Below, one piece after another: positions 50,035 through 62,035 of a stretch of 64,000 nucleotides of DNA. Below the pieces are notes generated by a model that did not search any database, was not told the DNA's origin, and worked only from the letters and a program-made list of their open reading frames with translations. The stretch covers positions 2,666,001-2,730,000 of the forward strand of contig CP075495.1 of the NCBI GenBank assembly GCA_021613535.1. The letters run 5' to 3'. How positions within the stretch are numbered: position 1 is the first letter of the stretch; each line of letters begins with the position of its first letter. The translations under genes were made by a program, and so were the position numbers. The DNA is from Adineta vaga (Eukaryota; Rotifera).

Positions 50035-50690
50035 TTAAGTGCTTTTAGAAGATTGAATTTCTCGTCGTTTTTGTTTATCACTATGACGTCGATTTTTGAA
50101 CCATTGCTACAAAACACATATTACACTTTAGACATTCAACAATCGGAAGAATATGGAAACAACTTACGCGAACTTTATCAATTGAAACATTCAATTGGAC
50201 AGCAAGTTGTCGTAGGATGTCAGTTGATGGATGTGCATCACGAATATATGCTTGATGAAGTATCTGAAGTTCATTCTTTCGGAAACATTGGTGACGACGA
50301 AGGGGCGTACGATCAATAGCAGAATCTAGAAGAGTACAGATATTGTATTTAATATTTTAAGACGTTGTACAATCGAGCGAACAAAATGTGATTCAAAATA
50401 ATCTATTCTCTTACTTCATTATCAATTGTTCATAACTTAGAAAAATAAAAGTTTTGATACATACGTGTTTGAATTGAAGAAGAATATACTCGCGTTTGTG
50501 ATTGTTGTGGTTGTTGATATGTATATGGCATAGGTGATAAATTCATTGGTGATATTGTGGATGTATAAAACGTCTGAGGTGAATGAAGTGGACAAGTTGA
50601 AGGTATAAATGGTGAGCCATAATAAGTGGATGTTGACGGAGAAGAATATTCAAAAGAATAATCGTACGATGGAAAGTATTGATTGTTCAT
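50035..50690 (-). CDS. Small homeobox transcription factor with Lys at homeodomain position 50
   Basis: Three exons (50465-50690, 50168-50325, 50035-50106) join in frame to 151 residues. Residues ~1-80 are Tyr/Ser/Pro-rich (FPSYDYSFEYSSPSTSTYYG), like an activation region. The homeodomain follows: TPLRRHQCFRKNELQILHQA, then a helix 2 with DILRQLAVQLNVS and recognition helix IDKVRQWFKNRRHSDKQKRR. Lys replaces the usual Gln in WFKNRR, as in bicoid/OTX/PITX, SIX and some other classes. The remaining residues do not place it clearly in a class. The protein ends almost directly after the homeodomain. It is a probable DNA-binding regulator; targets unknown. Confidence 0.85.
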
Positions 50691-50964
50691 GTTTGTTGAA
50701 TAGAAGGTAGAAGAAGAGTTTGTGATAGTGGATTTCGAAAATTATTCAACTTTTATATAGAATACTGTTCTATATTGAGATAATAAATGACGAATGATTA
50801 TGTATTTAATGAGTAATGTCTCTTTTCCCAAAACAGAATGTAGAACAATGTTCTTAATTGACACTCGTCATTAAACGATAGCATGATCATTATCATTCAA
50901 TTAACATGGAATATTGATGATTGTGTCGTTCTGTTTTTATTTGAAATAAGAAAAGACAAAGAAA
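50691..50964. other. Homeobox promoter and 3' end of the next gene
   Basis: AT-rich 274-bp spacer. CTTTTATATAG-like sequence near 50750 on the plus strand could include a core promoter element for the homeobox gene. No gene is seen. Confidence 0.4.
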
Positions 50965-52374
50965 CTACTGAAGTATACAAAAATGTCGGAAAGATGCACG
51001 TGTAGATTTGAGTGTTCCAGGAAGATTTCCGTGTGGTAAATCAGAAGTTGTAGAAAAGTTGGGAAAAGAACTTTCTGATAATGATGACGATGATGATGAT
51101 GTTGAATGAGGAGTATGAGTATCTACTGATAATTCACTTAGGCTATTGTTACACGAACGAAAACTACTAGTGCTTAGAATGGAATCAGTCTCATCATCGT
51201 CAAAAATAGCTGGAATTGATGTATCAATTTGACTGAAATGTTTCTGAAGCGAATGAGCAAGTGCAGGTGTTGATGGATAACGAGTTTTAGATGAAACAGA
51301 AAACTGATTTGGTGACATTTCATAATTCGAAATAGAATGAGAAAGTAGATTTCGTTGTTGATACAGCGGATTCGAAATATATTGAATTCTTCTCTCGCCG
51401 AAAGATAAATTTGACCGATATAGATTGTTTGATTTCGTAGAAAAATCAGGATAATGTTGATGAAGTGTTTGTAAAGAAGATCGGTTGTAATGGCGATTCA
51501 ATAATAATAGGAAGCTTAGAATGAAAACAATCATCAATCTAAAATAAAAGTATTATGTACGAAAAGAAGATTTGAAGAATCAGAATGACTGACTGGTCGT
51601 TGTTTACTAATGTTTGATCTCTTTCGTTCATTTGGAACTCTTTTCGATTGATGAACATCATTTGATTTCCATGACCATGAGTCTGATTTTTCCCATGATG
51701 ATGCTGTCGATTGAAATGAATCATTGACACCATTTTGTTCACGAAATGAATGAATTTCTGGTAGGGAAGTGTAGGGTGACATACGAGGTTTCAAAGATGT
51801 TGATGGTCGTTCTTTTGATGAAAGATAACGACAAGCAAACTTTGGTAGAGGACCATGATCTTTATTAAATACTATAAGAACTTAATTAAAAATTCAAATT
51901 ATACTTACAACTCAGTGAAAAACGACGTTTTCGTTCAATAATTTTATCAATAGTTTGTAATGATGATTGATGAAGATTTGTTAATTGACGATGACGTCGA
52001 AGTCGAGTGAGTGAATCATCAAGTGAATTAGCTGTTATAAATGAATTCGATATATGAAAACGTTCTTTAAGAACTTGTCGCCATTCTGGTTGAATTATCG
52101 GCTGTTGTTCATTGGATGGAACAAGATTTATCAAAGGTTTAGATATAGCAAAACGAGTTAATGTTTTATCGTTAGATTGATTGGATATTTCTGAGATAAG
52201 ATCAACACTACCTGCGATGATCTTATGATGATCATTATGATATAATGAAGTCAATTCTTGAATACCAACGGAAGTATCTAATGGAATATTTAAACAGTTC
52301 AATGAATGTGTTTTTAATCTGATATTTAATGTTGCATTGGCTGGTATTGGTTTCGAAGATAGAATAATCGTCAT
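50965..52374 (-). CDS. Unrecognised Ser/Thr-rich protein, three coding blocks
   Basis: Not recognised. ATG 52374 starts MTIILSSKPIPANATLNIRL; block 1 ends near 51905 (IDKIIERKRRFSLS) and splices in frame to block 2 (FNKDHGPLPKFACRYLSSKE to HSDSSNLLF, about 51870-51541). Block 3 (about 51535-50965) is Ser-rich with FDDDETDSILSTSSFRS, and ends RHFCILQ. The visible donor at 51556 and acceptors near 51535 and 51510 do not keep frame between blocks 2 and 3. Block 3 may use another junction, may be a separate gene starting at ATG 51534 with a hydrophobic N-terminus, or the sequence may carry an indel. Most of the protein looks disordered apart from a helical part of block 1 (WRQVLKERFHISNSF). Confidence 0.55.
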
Positions 52375-53477
52375 GATCTTTTTCTTCTTGTATGTGTGTA
52401 TGTTAAATATGAACAAAGATGAATAACGCTATTGTTATGTGTGTAGTGAATTGCTTTTCATATCTTTTGATTTAAATGAACAAGTGAGTTACAAACAATA
52501 AGTCGATGCGCAACAATCGTTTTCTCTTCATTCATGTCTAGGACAAACAAAAATGTGATGATGATATTAAACAGATGGATGTTCAGCAAATGATCGTTTT
52601 ATATCCATAACACTTCAAATGGATTTATGTAAATTAAGATTTTATGTTGTTAATGTTCTGATAAGAAATCAAATGATGATCAACTTGTTGAATAGACATC
52701 ACACGAAAGATGAAGATACTGAATAGAGTTCTTTACTTCATCCAATATAACGATGTCGCTTTTACTGATAATAGCAATGGTGAACATTATTTGTTCTACT
52801 CAGTTTAAACCAATAGAAAGGTAACTATCGTAATGATGTGAGTTGATAACAAAAGCCTGATATCATTTGAATTCAGCGATTCAATTCAAATCAGCATTCA
52901 TCAATGAGAATCTTCTCATTTAGGTCAAATAGAACATAGATGTCATCGTCGATCTTGATCAAGGTTTATTTTTCTTTTGGATTCTATCAATTTTGATGTA
53001 TTGTCAATGGCAACTAACAATGCACAAGTCAATTATAACAGGAGGAAATGGACAACTATTTTCAATCACAAAAACATCATTAAAAATGGAAACAATAGAT
53101 TAGAAATTTATCCAAGTGTTCTTTTTCTTTTGTTTTGTTTTTCGGATGATTTCATCTCATATCGAATGAATTTGATTAAATAAACCTATTACTTTGAACA
53201 TATGTTTTCTATAGCATGTGAAATCTTTATTTTCAATTAAAGAAACCAAAAAGAAAATGAACGCTATTAAACAAACGAAAAAAGAGACAAAAAATAAGAT
53301 ACATTTCTTTACATGCTAAGAATTTGAATGATAACATCTATTAGTACATCAAGATGTACGATATTTTTTTTATATATAACAAATACAATTATTAGTCAAG
53401 CAAAATAAAAGAAATAGAGGAAGAATTATAGACAATGCACGTACAAGGAATCCAAGTGAACATTCAACAAAATAGAT
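52375..53477. other. Intergenic 1.1 kb
   Basis: No supported gene. It separates the 5' end of the Ser/Thr-rich gene from the 3' end of the kinesin gene. The small plus-strand frame at 52977-53183 has no start context or motif. Confidence 0.5.
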
Positions 53478-56400
53478 TTATTTGCGTGTTCGTAACGGTT
53501 TTTTGGTTCGAGATTTTTTCTAAAAATCAAAATAAAAGAGATATTTTTAGAGAATAATTTGCATCTTACCTCATCTTCATCTTTATCATCATAGTTCGGA
53601 TTAGCAAAAAGACGTGTACGCAGATTATATTTGCCTTTTGGCGATGGAATTTTCTTAATGACTGATGTACCCAGAGTTGGTGGAGCGGTAGGTGCAGGTG
53701 TTGTGCCATTTGCTTTAAGAATTGTCGGAGGTATACGTTGTACTGGAGTTGATGAACCAAATGCAATGACAGTTGATTTAACTTGTAAAACTCGATTGAT
53801 TCGTGTTGAACTTGTTAAAGCTAAAAGACAAACAATGAGATTTTTGATTGATAATTCAAAATCATACATACTTGGACTTGGTCGAAATAATGATTGAATA
53901 CGTTTGAATGTTGATTGTTTAGGTGTATGACTACTTAGATCAGTTGATGACGCAGCTTGAACTGTCGTTGAATTAACAGCAATCGTAGCAAATGATGCTC
54001 GATCAAGTGAAGTATCACGTTCTATAGTTGCATATGTATGTTGAGGTGATTGTTTATGAATTGGTACAGATGCTGGTTCAATTGTTTGCTTCTTTGTTCG
54101 ACCACGAATAATTGCTGTTTTAGCTTTTGCTTTTACATCTGTTGAAGATTCAACATAAATATTCTGAAAAGAAAAACGAATGGTTATCTAATTGATCATG
54201 ATCAGAATGTTTTTACATTTGATGAATTTTTTTTCGATTGTTTCGTTGGTATTTGAACAGCATTCGTTGTACATGCTGATGATCGATTTCGTGTAACTCG
54301 TTTGGGTTTTTTTTCATTTTCTTGTTCATGAATATTTAATGAATTATTATTTGAACTTGCTGTTGATCGACTACGTGTGACACGTTTAGGTTTTTTAATT
54401 TCTTGTTCATTTTGACTTTCATCGTTTGTTCGTCGTTTTGTTCGTACAATTGGTTGTCCTTGTGTAATATCTATTGTCGAAGTTTTTGTTTGAAGAGAAT
54501 TTAATGTTAATTGTGAATTTGTTTTCACATGTTTATGCATTTCAATTAATTCTAATTGTAAACCATCATATTTAACTTGTAAAGTTTTCAAATCATGTTT
54601 CGTTTTTGTTAGATCATATTGAACTTTTTTCAATTCAGTTTGTTCTGTACGAAATTTATCTTCAAATGAACGAGCTTTCTTTTCAGCATCTTGTTTACGA
54701 TATAATTCAAGACCAAGATCACGTCTTAAACGTTGAATTTCATCATGTAAATGTTGTTCATTTTCATTGATTTGATTCTTATTTTGATCAAGTTGTTCAA
54801 TTGTCTTCGAATGTTCGGTTGTTAAGTCATCAAATTGTTTTTGTAGAATTTTCATTTGTGTTCGTAAATGATCGATTTCATTATGTGAATGAAGACCTTT
54901 TTCTTTTGATTCTTTTTCTAATTTGGATATTTTTTGACGCAAGTGTTTTTCATTAAGAACTAAATCATTATGTAATTGTTGTGTACGAAGATGATTATCT
55001 TGTTCAACACGAATATTTGTTGATAGAGTTTCACATTCTTCAGATAACTAGAAAACAAAAAGAATGAATCATAAGAGAAGAAGAATAGAAAATCGATGTT
55101 TTATTACTGTTTGTTTTTCTTTGATTAATCGATCAATTTGTTCACGTTGATGAAGAAGATATTGAACAGTTTTGATGCGTTCTTGACTAAATTTTAAAGA
55201 AGCATAAATACAAGAGATGAATGTGTTTATCTTACTGAGATTGAAGCATAAAAATTCGACGATTTGACGATTGTTTTTGTAATAAATCTAATGCTTTCTT
55301 TGTACAATATTTCCAATAATTTAGCTAAAAGTTAAATAATTTGAATAGATGAAAAACGAATGAAATAGATAGGAATACCGATTTGAGATTAGTTGGAATA
55401 GAAAATGATGTTCCTTCGATTGATTGTAAAGCAGTTTCTAAAAGACAAAAATTAAGGTTTAAATCTTCGTCATGATCAAAATCTTACCATCGATCTCTTC
55501 GTCTTCATTAATAATTTCTTTCTTATCTTTAATTTTTAAAGGACCATCTTTGACGAGTCGTTTTGGTCCTTTCTGTTTCGATTTTCGTGGTTGTCTTATA
55601 ACACCACTTGCACCAATCTTTGGTTCACTTGGTACAATAATGGTCTAAATAGAAAGAAAAAAAGAAAATAGATCAAAATATAAATCATCACCAAGATCAA
55701 CAAACTTTTTGTGCTAAAGCACAGAATTTCAATAAATCATTTGTTTGACTAACAAATGTTGCACATGGATTAACATTACAACAAATAATTGTTCGTCCAC
55801 GACCAACAAAAAATGGACGAAAGATACTTGTTAAGACACTATTTCGATATGGAACAAGCATTTGCTTTCTACAATAAATTATCATCTAATTTTTTTCCAA
55901 CAAAACAAGCATATTCTTACTTAGCTGTTTGATTTTCATTCAATACTCGAATACAATCTTTAAATGTCATTAAAGAGGTATTTATATTGCACGTTTCAGC
56001 TAGTTGTTTTCCAGTACCAGTTGATGGTTCATTACCAGCCAAATCACAAATATCTAATATCGAAGAAAATCATGTATAAATGAGATAATTCATGTTGTCT
56101 TACACATATGACTCATAGTTGGTTGTTCATCGAATTCATTGATTGTAATCAATGTAATACATAGAACAGCATGTGATCTTGATGATGCTTCATTTAGATT
56201 TGTTTTTGATGTTGCACGATTTGAAAAACCAAATTTAATAATATCTTCTGCTTCTTTAATATCAAATACGGGTATTTGTATAAGATTTTTAATCATCGTC
56301 GATTCATCATTTTGCATCAAACGAAGATTTTTACGTGTTTTCATATCTTTAGGTTTGACAAGTAAATCCAGAATATTTTCATTGTATAATTCGAAAAATG

Positions 56401-57308
56401 ATATCCAAATAGAATAATGTTCATCTATGAAAGAAACCGTTTTGATTCTGATTGTCGCTTTCATATTTTTCTTACCTTCAACAGATAAATCTTGAAAACT
56501 AGTTTGTTGTTGAACAATTTTCGGTAATCGCATTCGACGCTGAAATGAAAAAAGTAAACTATGGTACGAGAGAAATATGATGATGCGTACCGTATCATTT
56601 TTATCATCTTTGAAAATATAATTTCTTGCAGCAATTTCTACATGCAGAGTAGAATCATTTGAAGGTATTAAATTTTCAAGACCATCGGGTTTGAAAAAAA
56701 CATTATTGTCTATGTTTTGACCGACATTTAAGAATATTCGGTGTAAACATTGAGGAATTAAACCAGGCGTTTGAGGTGTACCAAACATTGTATGTGTTTT
56801 GCCTAGAGTTTATTATTTCACTCTTTCGTACGATTATCTTTCAACAAAAAAAAAAGAATATCTTTACCGCTATTTGTTAAACCGAGTGTACAAAGAAGCC
56901 AATTTGAACCGGTAAAAATTTCATTCGTTGGCTGTTCAAGAATTCGTTCAAATAATTCTTGTTGAGTACAACTTTCATCAAATATTCGAGAAACCTATGA
57001 GACAAATCATAATTAAGCAGATGAAGAAAACAAAAGTAGGAATGAGATACTTCATATTCATTATATGATGCTTGAATATTTCGAATAGTATTATTAATTG
57101 TTGGATAGACTTTGACAGCAATATGTTTATCATTGATAATGTCAAGTAGTTTTTGATTTTCACCACGTTCAAGTTCGTCACTAATAAATGGACGAATACG
57201 TACATAAACATTTAATGGAGGAGGATCACGACGTTTAGCCGTTGTTGTTGTTGTTGCTGTTATATCAATAGTTGTTGATGCGATTCCTGTTTCAGTTGTT
57301 GTATCCAT
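53478..57308 (-). CDS. Kinesin-6 family motor, KIF20-like
   Basis: A microtubule plus-end motor of the mitotic kinesin-6 group. ATG 57308 starts MDTTTETGIA; the motor domain begins PPPLNVYVRIRPFISDELER. The nucleotide-binding loop is LGLTNSGKTHTMFGTPQTPG, as in KIF20; switch I is NLNEASSRSHAV; switch II is ICDLAGNEPSTG, where DLAGSER is usual; NINTSLMTFKDCIRVL and PYRNSVLTSIFRPFFVGRGR follow. The motor carries the long insertion typical of kinesin-6 (the FKPDGLENLIPSN region). After it come a coiled coil (near 55030-54530) and a basic tail with two KKPKRVTRxRS repeats, resembling nuclear localisation or microtubule-binding patches, ending TRKK...RTRK. About 1,000 residues. The match to KIF20 (VNPCA after GRGR) is better than to KIF23. 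The altered switch II may weaken ATP-hydrolysis coupling. Confidence 0.85.
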
Positions 57309-58283
57309 TTCTTCAAAAAAAAACTTATCTGACGAAAACAACCTTGTAGAGACAAATAATTAAACAATTGTAGGTGAAAAAATCACTTTGAAATAGAAGC
57401 GTGATTTATTTAAAAGATACAACTCAAATTTATTTGAAGAGACAAAGATTATACAACGATACATACAGCTTTCATGATTAAGCTAGTTTTATATTGGTTT
57501 ATTTCATTTCGTTGCGAACAAAGGATTGTGCTCTGAATAGATTTTGTTTTATTTCGACAAAATATATAATATATATTGATTTATTGTATGTTAAAATACA
57601 GTTATAAAACGTTTAGTTATAGTTATTAAGTTCTAATTTCGTTTTTTTACAGATGTCGGTAGCATACACACGACTAGAACTTAGTTTTCGTTTAACAATT
57701 ACAGAATTAGTCTGCTAATGATGACACTATTTCAATGAGTTTTCATCAATTCAATCATATGAATTATCGATAGTTGTATATATAATTATCTTGTTTCAAG
57801 TCATCAATAGCTTACCAATGGTTCTTTACCAACGAATAAAAGCTAAATATCAATATATTATTATTTACTTTTTCTTTCTTTATTGAATGAAATATAAATA
57901 CAGCGCTGTATGCCTAATTCTGGAAACGTTTCTTTGTTTCGAATGTAGAGTTCGATTTTGTAGCATTCAACCACGTACAAGAGACTTTCTCTCTTGTACA
58001 ATTCTTGACTGACACACAGCCAACATAGAGACTAGAAAACAAAAGGACAATGGATTCTATTTGTTGGAAATTTCCAACTTACACCTTTGTGACGAGTATT
58101 ACAACGCGTAACGTATCATGTGTCATACATACAAATCAGTTAGTAGAATATTTTTATATGCTTGAATTGTGTCAACACTGGAATATTCCATCGTCTTGTT
58201 TTTTTTCTTTTCTTTGACGGTTCTGAATAAATAGCTCACTCTATAAACCATTGCAAACATTCATCTCTTTTTTATCAATTAAA
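57309..58283. other. Intergenic, divergent promoters
   Basis: About 975 bp between the kinesin start (-) and the stand-alone domain gene (+). AT-rich, no open frame worth noting, no recognisable RNA. Confidence 0.5.
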
Positions 58284-58682
58284 ATGAATACAATGAGTAC
58301 CCAGCAGCCACCTATTGTCGGTTGTTGGGTCGATAGGAGTATTGGTGAAGCTGGTGCATATCTTCAATTAAAACAAAAATTTGAAGGTGCGTTAGGTCGT
58401 ATCGTTAAATGGCATTATTTCGATACTGGTGATACATTCAAAAAATTTCTCACTGATAATCCCAATATGAAACTTGTTACTATTATGTCTGGTAATTTCG
58501 CTCGACAATATATTACACCAGTATCTCATATGCCTGCTTTACATAGTGTTTATGTATATTGTGGCGATAAAACAAGATATCAATCAATAAAAAATGATGA
58601 ACCTAAAGTGAAAGGTGTATTCGATATGGAAGATGATCTTCTACAACAAATAAAGGTCGATTTACAAAGAGAATTTCAATAG
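58284..58682 (+). CDS. Stand-alone bdelloid-type globular domain protein
   Basis: Single exon, 132 residues. Pattern: VGCWVDRSIGEAGAYLQL, then FDTGDTFKKFLTD, VTIMSGNFARQYITPVSHMP and HSVYVYCGDKTRYQ, then VKGVFDMEDDLLQQIKVDLQ. I recall this layout (a WLDxxI-like strand, a LVxIxSGxxGxxxxPxxHxxP core and a SxYVYC strand) as a common N-terminal domain of large bdelloid rotifer proteins that also carry TPR, NACHT or ADP-ribosyltransferase domains. Here it stands alone. The alternating strands and helices suggest a Rossmann-like alpha/beta fold. Function unknown. The upstream frame is open to 58251 without an ATG, so 58284 is the natural start. The family link is from memory and cannot be checked here. 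Confidence 0.75.
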   Translation: MNTMSTQQPPIVGCWVDRSIGEAGAYLQLKQKFEGALGRIVKWHYFDTGDTFKKFLTDNPNMKLVTIMSGNFARQYITPVSHMPALHSVYVYCGDKTRYQSIKNDEPKVKGVFDMEDDLLQQIKVDLQREFQ

Positions 58683-58849
58683 ACATTCTAAACTCATTTT
58701 TCTTGTTCCAGACATATGTTTAGAGTTTACTTTTTTTCTCTTTTGTTTGAACAAATATTCTATTAACATTTATATTTGTGACATGTCTCTCTTTAACAAA
58801 TTATGTTTTGAAAGTTGCAATAAAAGTTAAAAAGAAACAATTTCTATTA

Positions 58850-60667
58850 TTAATCATCGACATTTCCTTCGAAAAGAAAACTATTTTTCAATTTAACATT
58901 TGGATTTTCTTCAAGTTCTGCCCAAAATTTTCGTACAGGAAACCAATCTGTATGTTTTGATAATGTTAAAACACCCAAAATTGCAGGATTATGCGAAAGA
59001 GCTAATTTTTCGAGAAAAATTAAATCTACTGTTACATCACTAATAGCTGTTTTATCTGGAATTTGAAAGAGAAATTCTTCGTCAAATATTGGATTTAATG
59101 ATCGTTCAGCAAATTTTGTTCGTTTAATGTCAAAGATATCAAATGGACCTTGAAAAACCACTTCAACACACGTTTCTATATATAAACAAAGGAAAGAAAA
59201 GAACAAGATTTGTTATATGAAAGCATAAACATATACATACCAGGCTCTCGTAATAATTTTTCTGCTTGGGAATGACTAACTCTAACAATATGAATTGTTA
59301 ATTGATGTTTATCAGGCGAATAAGTTGCTTCAATTTCTACTTGCCCAACATTCATTCCACGTGAAAGCTTATATCGAAAAGAAAGATAGTTTATTGACTA
59401 TGTCCTTGTTCATTAACTTACAATTTTATACGGTCGAGAAACTGGGATAATTTCTCGTAAGAAGATTCTTGAAGCACCATGTGGAACATTTTTAACATGT
59501 AAATGTGCCATATCCCAAAATTTTGAACCAATATATTTATTCATTGATAATGATTCAATTCTCATAACAATATAAAGTTCAACTTCTTGTTGAGCAATCC
59601 AATCGGCAGCCCAAAGAACTAATTGTGCTGAATAATTTGTTTTTAGTTCGGAATCATGAACATGTTTTTCTATAACTAATTCATTTTCCATTGGTTTTCG
59701 TACATGAATTTCACAACGTAAACGAAAATCATAGAGATGAAATTTAAAAATAATATCATGTAATAAGATTCGTAAACAACTTTCATTTTCATCACGTTGA
59801 ATTTCTAACATAAGACAAAATTTTAAATAGAGCATATCCGATGGTTTACATGCTTCTTTTTTCAAAAGATCTTTACGATGTTGAACAAGTGCTTCGTCAA
59901 ATTCAACAAAATCATGTGCTTCTTGAAAATCAGTTATTGGATCGATTTTTTCCGATTGACGTAAGAGATTATCAACAGATGTGTGTTCTTCAGATAAATG
60001 TCCTGCTGCAATTGGTAACGTTTCATCAACACTAAGAACTTCACGAAAGGAAACTTTTTGAATCGTATTGGCAGCTGCTGCTAATGCACGTAAACCAAAT
60101 GATGTATCTTCATGACGTTGTCGTTTCGCTTCATTATGATCTTCTTGTGAAACAAGATATTCATCCATTCGACGGATGATTAATTTTGCTCGTTCAAAAT
60201 CTGGTGATGATTCTTGAAGACATTCGTCTAATTGTCTTGGAATAACAAATGGAATATCATTGATACACATAATTTCGTTTTTATCAGTAATTATCTTGTT
60301 ACCAAACACTTTTTCATTCTAATAAATACAAACAAAACGACATTTTTCTTCTAGTATTTTGACATACCAAGAATAAGAGTTTTGTTGGCATCTGTTAACC
60401 ATCATTTCATATAGAAAAATGGTTAATAGACTGTGACATAATTGTATGTACATTGTTCGGTAGATTCTACTCAAAGAAACTCCTATATATATACATATGT
60501 ATTTTACATACTTCTGGTACAGATTTTTGTCTCCATCGTTTGACGACATGTAACCATTGTGTAAGTCGGTATAGAATGGAATTGTTCGTTTTATCTTCAT
60601 CGATATCAATTCGATGAAGATCTGAAAGTTGTGAATGTGATAAATTTTTCTCGACTAATGTATTCAT
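58850..60667 (-). CDS. Synaptotagmin-like C2-domain protein without obvious calcium ligands
   Basis: ATG 60667 starts MNTLVEKNLSHSQLSDLHRI. The main exon (~60310-59428) covers a charged helical N-terminus (FERAKLIIRRMDEYLVSQED, then ALAAAANTIQKVSFREV) and a first beta-rich module (ESCLRILLHDIIFKFHLYDF). Later exons encode a C2 domain: VGQVEIEATYSPDKHQLTIH, KRTKFAERSLNPIFDEEFLF and AILGVLTLSKHTDWFPVRKF. The SLNPxFxExFxF motif and the closing W/F segment are typical of synaptotagmin C2 domains. The loop Asp residues that bind calcium are not evident, so phospholipid binding, if any, is probably calcium-independent. It has no membrane helix. It may act in membrane traffic; this is inference from the fold. 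The closest family (Syt14/16-like or another) is open. Confidence 0.7.
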
Positions 60668-62035
60668 TTTTATTTCGAATGTTTTCTAACATAATAAATC
60701 TTGTTCTATAACGATGATTGTTTCATTCTTTTTCTTTCGTGTAGTTTTATTTGCTCCGAATAGAGCAATGTTACATGTTAGTTTTTACAGAGTTTGTAAG
60801 AGAACAGACGAGACATCGGTCAAATACATCAACGAACAAACGAGTAAATGATTGGTATGAAAAGGAATCAACTCGTATATTTTTTTTCTCTTTTATTTAT
60901 GCAAAACTAGTAAAATAGACGTGCAATTCTTTCGTTGACTGTACATATCAATGGATGCAAAATATCAACAGAGAGAGAAAGAAAAAAAAACGAGAGAAAA
61001 AGAATGTCGAGAGTCTACTAGATTATCGTTACTTTCAATCCAATAGAAAAAAATTGATGTTTGATACACAAATCAATTAGAATGGAAAGCCTAAAGCACT
61101 ATCTGGATATAAAACAATTATTTCAGGCCAGTCTTATTGAATAGAATAGGGATATAGAAAGAATAACTGATGCAGCATCTGTTTGTCATATCTTTTAATA
61201 TTTGAGTAATACGACAAGTAAAACTTTTACTTAGTGATGCATATATCGTTTATCATGCTTCGAGTTCGATTAGTGTGTAGTAGGAGAAGACGAGTACTGT
61301 ATGAGAGATCTCAAGTACTGTTTATTGTCATTGATAAATTTTTCTTAATTCAATCACGTTTTTATTCCATTGAAATGGTATATCTTTCATATGTACTCCT
61401 ACGTCGTTAAGAAAGACCACAAAAATGTCGTAGCATCTGCTTCAACTACTTCTCACACATTAATACCTTGATGCCATTATATATATTAGGTTTTTCTAAT
61501 TCGAATGTGTTCTCCAATTTCGAGTGAAACCGATTAAAAAAATGTCATAAGAACATGAATTGCCTAAATTTGAATTCCAATATGAATGAACATTCAGCTA
61601 TCTGTTATTTCATCGAAAATAAATGACGATGACTTGAGTTAGATCGTTTTTGTGACGTAGGTAAAGTTAGCACCATATTCGAGTATTTTTTGTTAGGATT
61701 CGCCTGTAAACTTGTGCTGGTTTTCGAAAAGGTTGTGTTATTGGATGCAGAATTGAATTCTCTATCGAATGATGTAGTTTTTGAAGAGAGTCACCGAGAG
61801 AAAAAAATCGTCACACCCACACTCTCAAGATGAAAGTGTTGCTGTTGAATATAATCGATTCCTTAGTTCACCACGTCGAGCAATATGACTGAGTTCATAG
61901 GGAATTCTTTTTTGTGGCAAATTCAACTATAGTTATATATTTCGACAAAATCGAATCATTCAACTTACTTAATCAACGATTTGAGTAAACAACGTGTCGC
62001 ATTTCTTATTTAAAAAGAATTCAAATATATATTAA
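60668..62035. other. Intergenic 1.4 kb left of the transposon end
   Basis: No open frame or RNA is recognisable. GA-rich tracts near 60970-61005 and scattered AT-rich sequence. It includes the promoter of the C2 gene. Confidence 0.5.

Noticed and set aside
53478-57308. Kinesin gene as KIF23 (MKLP1)
   Set aside because: The VNPCA segment after GRGR and the TNSGKT loop fit KIF20 better, and I see no KIF23 C-terminal ARF-binding region.
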